From Tillus elongatus (taxonomy: Eukaryota; Arthropoda; Insecta; Coleoptera; Cleridae): a stretch of DNA of 64,000 bases. The notes under the pieces are model-generated. The model made no database searches. It had not been told where the DNA came from and was given only the letters and a program-made list of their open reading frames with translations. Location of the stretch: NCBI GenBank assembly GCA_964006375.1, contig OZ023265.1:163582118-163646117 (forward strand). Reading direction: 5' to 3'. The translations under genes and the position numbers were made by a program. Shown one piece after another: positions 49,258 through 64,000 of this stretch. Position 1 is the first letter of the stretch. The number at the start of each line of letters is the position of its first letter.

Positions 49258-50235
49258 TCGATAGCCTGGAGGTGCGCGAGAGTTATGCTCTGGGCGCATA
49301 TTCCACGGTATTCGAAATGGAGGTGTACGCTATTCTGTCTGTAGCTAATCGACAGGATGTAAGGATGAGCCCTGAGAAATGTGTATAAACTTGCTCAGAT
49401 AGCCAGGCGGTCCTATGGGCAGTCTGCGCGCCCAGAATTAGGACAACTCTGGTTCAGGAGTGCGCTAACGCTCTTACGAGACTGTCCAGGACAAAGCTGG
49501 TGCATTTTGTGTGTGTTCCGGGACACTGTGGCGTCACGAGGAATGAAGTGGCGAATGATCTCGCGTGGAATGAAGTGGCGAATGATCTCGCGAGGACTGA
49601 AGTGGCGAATGATCTCGCGAGGAATGAAGTGGCGAATGATCTCGCGAGGAATGAAGTGGCGAATGATCTCGCGAGGAATGAGGTGTCGAATGATCTCGCG
49701 AGGAGTGAAGTGGCGAATGATCTCGCAAGGCTTGGTTCCCAGCGGCCGTTCTGTGGCCCGGAACCTGCTATAGGCATAAGCAGGAGGGTGGTCTCCGACG
49801 CACTAGATAGGTGGACTGAGGAGGCCATGGAGAGGCACTGGGGGTCAGTCAGTGGCTGTAGGCAGGCGAGCAATTTCGTGGAGGAGCCGGACAGAAATAA
49901 GACTGTCTGGCTTTTTGGTAGGAGTCGTTCTGCGCTTCGCCGCATCATTGCGCTCTCAGAAGGCGAGACTGAGGGAACGTCTTACCACTACCTGTGTGAA
50001 TGTGAGGCTTTTGGGAGTCTTAGAACAAGAATTTTTCGGTTCAAGGACTCTGCAGAGGAGCCAGGTAAGTTCCGTCCAATGGAAGACTGTCATGGCCTTT
50101 ATTTCGAGGTCGAGGAGGTTTGGTGACTGAACCTAGGAAGTGTAGGGCATGGTTGCTGTGTTGCCGAAAAGGGCCCGTTGTGGCCTACTTGCCTGGCGTT
50201 AGCCTCCCCACCACTGCTACTACTACTACTACCCC
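49258..50235 (+). mobile_element. I/Jockey-group LINE fragment, RNase H, (CTA)n tail
   Basis: Encodes EMEVYAI, CSDSQAVLWAV, VCVPGHCGVTRNEVANDLA (RNase H blocks), then FCGPEPAIGIS, then YHYLCECEAFGSLR. It ends in a short (CTA)n tract at 50216-50234. One in-frame stop lies near 49388. A seven-copy 27-bp repeat expands the last RNase H motif. Nested inside the hAT-like element. The left boundary is approximate. Confidence 0.72.
49544..49732 (+). repeat. 27-bp minisatellite, seven copies, in frame in RNase H
   Basis: The unit GAATGAAGTGGCGAATGATC plus TCGCGAG repeats about seven times with few changes. It encodes NEVANDLAR each time. The motif holds the last conserved Asp of RNase H. Confidence 0.93.
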
Positions 50236-50316
50236 TCTCAATCTTTGCTATAACTGCCTAGCTAATACCAAATAACAGCAAAGTATTTATAATTGAGTTT
50301 AGCTATATATGTAGAA

Positions 50317-51835
50317 CAGAAGACTGTGCACGGTTATAACATTGGATGTCAGAAATGCATTCAATTGCGCATCCGGGCAAGTAATATTGGAAATGAGAAG
50401 AAGGGGGATTCAGGATAGTCTGGTGAACATAATTGCAGACTACCTGTGCAATAGACAGTTGATATTGGCAGACCAAATATCGTCGGCGAGAAAGGCACAT
50501 GTAAACAGTGGTGTCCCGCAGGGGTCGGTCCTGGGGCCGACCTTGTGGAATATTATGTACGATGGCCTCCTTACCCTAGAACAACCAAAAGGAGTAACTC
50601 TCATAGGATTTGCGGATGGCATAGCTCTAGTTATCATAGCCGCAAATGAAGAGATCCTCATGAACACAACAAATGCTGCACTACAGAAGTTACCAATTGG
50701 ATGGCAGGTAGGCATCTTTGTCGTGCACCAGAGAAAACGGAATGTGTCCTCCTAACTAAGAAAAGGAAGATGGATCCTATTGAACTTACAATAGAGAATG
50801 TAAGAATAAAACCTAGCAGAAGCATCAAATATCTAGGAGTTTGGCTCTGTACAAAACTATCCTTCGCTGAACACATTAAAAGAGTATCACTTAAAGCTGA
50901 AAGAACAATAACAGCACTCAATAGTTTGATGCCAAACATAGGAGGTCCCCTGTCATCCAAACGAAAAATATTAGCGAGCGTGGTATTGTGGCAAATCTTG
51001 TATGCTGCCCCCGTCTGGCACAGAGCCACTAACAACAAGAAATTGAGAGATAAGCTGACACGGCCCCAAAGGAAAGCAAGCATAAGAATATGCAGTGCAT
51101 ATAGAACCATCTCCGCAGAGGCAGCGTCAGTCATTGCTGGACTCGTTCCAATAGAACTCCTGGTGGAAGAGAGAAAAGAAAGGTATGAGGGAATAGCGAA
51201 ATCAGAGGCCAAAGAAAATCTCATGGAGAGATGGCAGACAAAATGGGAGTCATCAGCGAAAGGCAGCTGGACTAGAAGACTGATTCCAACCTTAAGGCAC
51301 TGGGTGGAGAGAACACACAGTGAGGTGGATTACTACCTAACACAAGCACTTTCAGGACACGGCTGCTCCTGAGCATACCTCTATAGATTTCGCCGGGCCG
51401 ACACAGAGCATTGCAACTACTGTGAAGAGATAGATGATGCGATGCACACGCTATTTAATTGCAAGAGATGGGAAGCTGTTCCGACAGAAATTTACAGTGA
51501 AAACGAAGCTATTGTTCACGGCAGAGAGCATGATATCACAACTATTGTTGTCACAGGAAGCATGGAACAGTGTATATACCACAATTAGAGAGATAATAGA
51601 GACGAAAGAGGATGAGGCCAAACAGAGAGACTTGGGAACGAGTCCAAATATAACCATTACTGAACCCCTGATCTCAGAAAGATCACAGTGAGGAAGAGGG
51701 AGAATGGTAACATAAACAGAAGCATAAACAATGAGATATTGCTTTGAAGTCATGCGACAGCGAATTCCAAAGCACTATCTGCAGTTTCACTTGCTCCGGC
51801 AAGCTCACCAGCAACGTCCCCAAATTAAAAAAAAA
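50317..51835 (+). mobile_element. 5'-truncated R1/TRAS-like LINE with 16-bp target duplication
   Basis: Bounded by AGCTATATATGTAGAA at 50301-50316 and again at 51836-51851, with an A-run just before the right copy. It encodes the RT C-terminal half: MDVRNAFNCASG, SGVPQGSVLGPTLWN, GFADGIALV, KYLGVWLCTKLSF, then a Cys knuckle (HCNYCEEIDDAMHTLFNC). The catalytic FADD reads FADG. A frameshift near 50700 and stops near 51372 and 51590 break the frame. Confidence 0.85.
50342..51691 (+). pseudogene. R1-like reverse transcriptase remnant
   Basis: Three consecutive open pieces (50342-50755, about 50714-51372, 51434-51691) in different frames make one RT plus C-terminal knuckle. The second catalytic Asp is lost (FADG). 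Confidence 0.8.
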
Positions 51836-52307
51836 AGCTATATATGTAGAAGTCTAAAAAAGTTTTCAATATGCCTTTTTGTATTTTTGATTCAATGTTG
51901 ATTGATCTTCACAACTAACATCAGCACCGGAAGGCATTTTTACCCCATCAACCTCCAAAGATTGTCCAACCTTTCTGTTTTGGTCTACATATCAAATATT
52001 GTATGCCACAGTATCGACTTTGTATTTAAGAAAATTCTATATCAACATTGAAGAATTTTGGTAAGTTAGGTTTTAAATTTTTAAGAAGTTCGACTTTGAA
52101 CCTTAGAAATACTATTTCAGAGGTTCGAAGTTCGAAACAGCATATTTACATGGGTTCGTTTATAGTTTGGTTCGAAAAAAACATGGGTTCGCACACCTCT
52201 AGCATTTACTATCATCAAATTATGTAGTTTTTGGAGTGATTCTGCTTTCTGTTTTATTATGATCAATATGACTTAAGAAGTAATTCTCAAAAAAGCAGTG
52301 ATGAACA

Positions 52308-52313
52308 TTTATT
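52308..52313 (-). promoter_or_regulatory. candidate polyadenylation signal AATAAA
   Basis: AATAAA on the - strand lies about 200 bases past the NDUFV1 stop. Chosen by position only, in AT-rich DNA where the hexamer is common. Confidence 0.35.
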
Positions 52314-52509
52314 TAATTTAGTAACACACTAAACAGTTTTAGATTTTAATTTGGCAAGCACGCTTAACTTCTTCTCCATTTCCCATTTCATTTGCTATAC
52401 AAACGATACTGATAAATAAATATACTTGGCTCTTATATTATAATAATTTGTTTACGCTTATCTCTTCAGTTAGTTCACTTATCCTGATCTACAAATGAAG
52501 ATTTCCCCT

Positions 52510-61599
<9,090 letters not shown>

Positions 61600-61849
61600 C
61601 TGTGAAAGAAAAAACATTTAAATTTTGGGTTTAAGGAAAAAAAACAGTTTGCTTCTTCATCGTGAGGATTTTCCTTCCATGCCTACAAACACCCCAGATG
61701 CATAAACCACAGGTTTGCCAGAAATCTTGCTTGCGGGTTTCTGCAGGAAGGGTCGTTCTAAGCCCCTTTCTGAATTTTTTTCTAAAAAGCCCCTGGGAAC
61801 TAAAGCGCAAATTTAATTTTTTTTGTGTGTGCTGTGTATAAGTTTTTAA

Positions 61850-62132
<283 letters not shown>

Positions 62133-62598
62133 CATACTTGGTTCTCGGGTTGAACCGCGTCCAGAATTTATGAAAACTCGACATTTCAGCTCCTGTTTTG
62201 GAACCATTTTCAAGAGGTAAAGGAAATATGTAAGGACACTCTAAAGCCTCAATCTGCCTACTCTTTAGAGTGGTGAACAAAGGTTGGTAAAAGAAATATG
62301 TAAGGACACTCTAAGGCCTCAATCTGCCTACTCCTTAGAGCGGTGGACAAAGGTGGGTTGGTTTGTTGTAGCTCGATTATGAGGCCTCAATCTGCCTACT
62401 CCCCAAATCTCGCCGGAGATCGTCTGTTAGGTCTCAGTGTGTTCAACCCAAGGCCTCAGAGAGATCTGGCAGATTGAGGCCTTAGAGTGTCCTAACATAT
62501 TTCCTTTACCTCTTGAAAATGGCTCCAAAACAGGAGACAAAACGTCGAGTTTTCATAAATTCTGGACGCGGTTCAACCCGAGAATCAAGTATGTCTCA
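62133..62598. repeat. inverted repeat with about 130-bp arms and tandem core
   Basis: 62133-62262 and 62463-62598 are inverted copies (CTCGGGTTGAACCGCGTCCAG and its partner). The middle holds a repeated segment (AAGGACACTCTAAGGCCTCA, at about 62225 and 62300). A decayed single arm lies at 20575-20760. Confidence 0.8.
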
Positions 62599-62624
62599 CA
62601 TTAAAGACTGCGGAAATCTTTCTG

Positions 62625-62629
<5 letters not shown>

Positions 62630-62706
<77 letters not shown>
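62630..62706. repeat. (TA)n tract
   Basis: Precedes the right-module start at 62707. Confidence 0.95.
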
Positions 62707-62709
<3 letters not shown>

Positions 62710-62735
62710 TACCGATAACTCAAAAAATACTTGAC
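62630..62735 (+). mobile_element. (TA)n tract plus right-module start
   Basis: (TA)n then TACCGATAACTCAAAAAATA, the start of the right module. The rest is lost. Confidence 0.5.
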
Positions 62736-63477
62736 CAATCAAAAAAAAAATTATTTTGGTTTTGTGGAAAAAGAAATCATTAAATGAGTGGTTCAGAATT
62801 ACACAAAAAGCAAACACATTGTTTCAGTTATTTATCATAAAAAGGAAACAAACAATTTTTCCCTGACAGGGACAAAAATTCCCCCAATTTTAGTCAACTT
62901 TCGCATTTTTCCCCCAATTTTTCGTTGAGAAAATTTTTTCATCTACAAATTCCCTGCCTTTCCCCGGTTTTCCAGACGAGTGGGAACCCTGTACAAGCGC
63001 GTAGATATCATATATGTGGTTCTATCTACCAAATTTGAACTCAATTGGTTCAGTAAATCTTGAGTTATAACTAAATTAAAATATAAATAATCTACGATAT
63101 GACCTGAAATTACCTCTGAATAGATGCCTATGTTAGACAAGGTCAGATTCTAAGTAAAACCTCAAAACGAAGAGCTGTCATTAACAAATAAGAAGAAGAA
63201 GAAGATAACCTTGAAATCGACTCCGCTAATACCTTAGAATATTGCAATATAAAATAACGACCTATATTATTCTAAGGATAATACAAACAGGAGTAGGTAA
63301 ATAATAATCTAACTTTTAATTTTAACCTTCGGCTGTCGACTGTAGTAAATATTATGATTCTAACATCCAATCAAACAAATAAGAAAGTGGTCGTGTGCAT
63401 CAGATCCAGATTATTAATCAATGCATGTAGGTACTGTATTACTAAACAGTAATAGTAAATATGTGTTGAAAAGAGTT
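62736..63477. other. sequence upstream of the first visible NDUFV1 exon
   Basis: AT-rich, with no NDUFV1 exon or other gene recognised. Confidence 0.45.
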
Positions 63478-63800
63478 TAGGTCAGCAAGTGGGTTATGGT
63501 AGCGAATTTTCGTAAAAATGTTTTAAATGGTGATAACTTAATTTCCCAGCAAACTAGAATCTTCAGTTTTGATACATAGTAAAACCCATATAAAGGCAGT
63601 GTGTGTACTAAATTAAAAAAAAACTACAAATTTGTTTTATAAAACATTTTTTGTTATTTTGTTTGCAGAAACTGGTGCGATTGTGTTGACTTAAATGGAT
63701 CATACAAGCAATTAATAAGGAGAAATACCTTCCATGTTTATAATTTCGTAGATGCATTCCGTTTGTAAATAAAAATTAAATTTTCAGTGCACATGGGGGG
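63478..63800 (-). mobile_element. (TA)n-family 3' end, decayed
   Basis: CAGCAAGTGGGTTATGGTAGCGAATTTTC is the family 3' end with a damaged hairpin, followed by sequence like 40070-40330. Confidence 0.5.
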
Positions 63801-64000
63801 TGTTTAGAAAAATCTTTTGAGAAACATGCTTAGAACCCCTTCTGGATGTCCAAACACAAGAAGAATTTCTTACAAACAGCCCACAAGAAAGTTACGGGAC
63901 CAGGAGTGCTGGACGGGGAAGAATATAAAAAGGAAATGTGAGCGGAAAGTGCGAAAAAACCAGCTTAGTTGCACCTCTATAAGCTGCCTTTATCCCATTT
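63790..64000 (+). repeat. dispersed repeat cut by the window end
   Basis: Partner of 25870-26240. Continues beyond the window. Confidence 0.5.

Larger units (their letters stand above)
48657..52201. mobile_element. hAT-like element (nonautonomous) with two nested LINEs
   Basis: The ends TAGAGGTGTGC and GCACACCTCTA are inverted. The flanks are GTATTTAT (48649-48656) and GCATTTAC (52202-52209), an 8-bp duplication with two mismatches. hAT elements are known for 8-bp duplications and TAGRGGTGTGC-type ends. Subterminal GTTCGAAGTTCGAA motifs occur on both sides. LINE pieces at 49258-50235 and 50317-51835 account for most of the interior. No transposase is recognised in the rest. Confidence 0.75.

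Overview
The window is AT-rich animal DNA with the look of an insect genome. It has intron-split genes, many long (TA)n tracts, and layers of retrotransposons and DNA transposons of kinds common in arthropods. There is no sign of bacterial or organellar gene organisation. The only recognisable host genes are two paralogous copies of NDUFV1, the 51-kDa NADH/FMN-binding subunit of mitochondrial complex I. One lies on the + strand (exons at 7212-7444, 14357-14529, 18343-18563). The other lies on the - strand (exons at 61599-61369, 58907-58675, 55566-55394, 52739-52510). They converge tail to tail about 34 kb apart and both run off the window at their 5' ends. Shared exon boundaries and phases show they arose by DNA-level duplication. 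The - copy is the canonical one and the + copy is diverged.

Almost everything else is mobile DNA. Region 1-6.5 kb is a nest of non-LTR retrotransposon fragments. 8.6-14.3 kb holds retrotransposon pieces plus a Penelope-like element (PLE) broken by a 5'-truncated I-type element, which is flanked by a 146-bp direct repeat. 15.2-18.1 kb is a mariner-type transposon with long inverted ends, split by an I-type RNase H fragment with an 11-bp target duplication. 19-20.4 kb is another LINE copy. 25.39-34.08 kb is an apparently complete P element: about 31-bp inverted ends, an 8-bp target duplication, and a four-exon THAP transposase of about 908 residues on the - strand. 48.66-52.20 kb is a hAT-like element carrying two nested retrotransposon pieces. 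53.4-61.1 kb, inside introns of the - strand NDUFV1, holds more LINE fragments.

Two patterns cut across the window. First, a dispersed (TA)n-cored family has paired subterminal inverted repeats (TAGTGAATTTTC / GAAAATTCACTA) and a small 3' hairpin (ACGCA-CTTGC-TGCGT). This architecture resembles Helentron-associated elements (HINE/DINE-1-like). At least a dozen full or partial copies are present, and the two termini change together between subfamilies. Second, three different hammerhead-ribozyme-like motifs sit in short fold-back repeats or beside PLE coding remnants, as expected for PLE terminal regions.

A 5S rRNA-like sequence and a tRNA-like SINE head are also present. Coordinates of exons, target duplications and hairpins were read by eye from the sequence. 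Family names for fragments are by motif recognition and carry the stated confidence.
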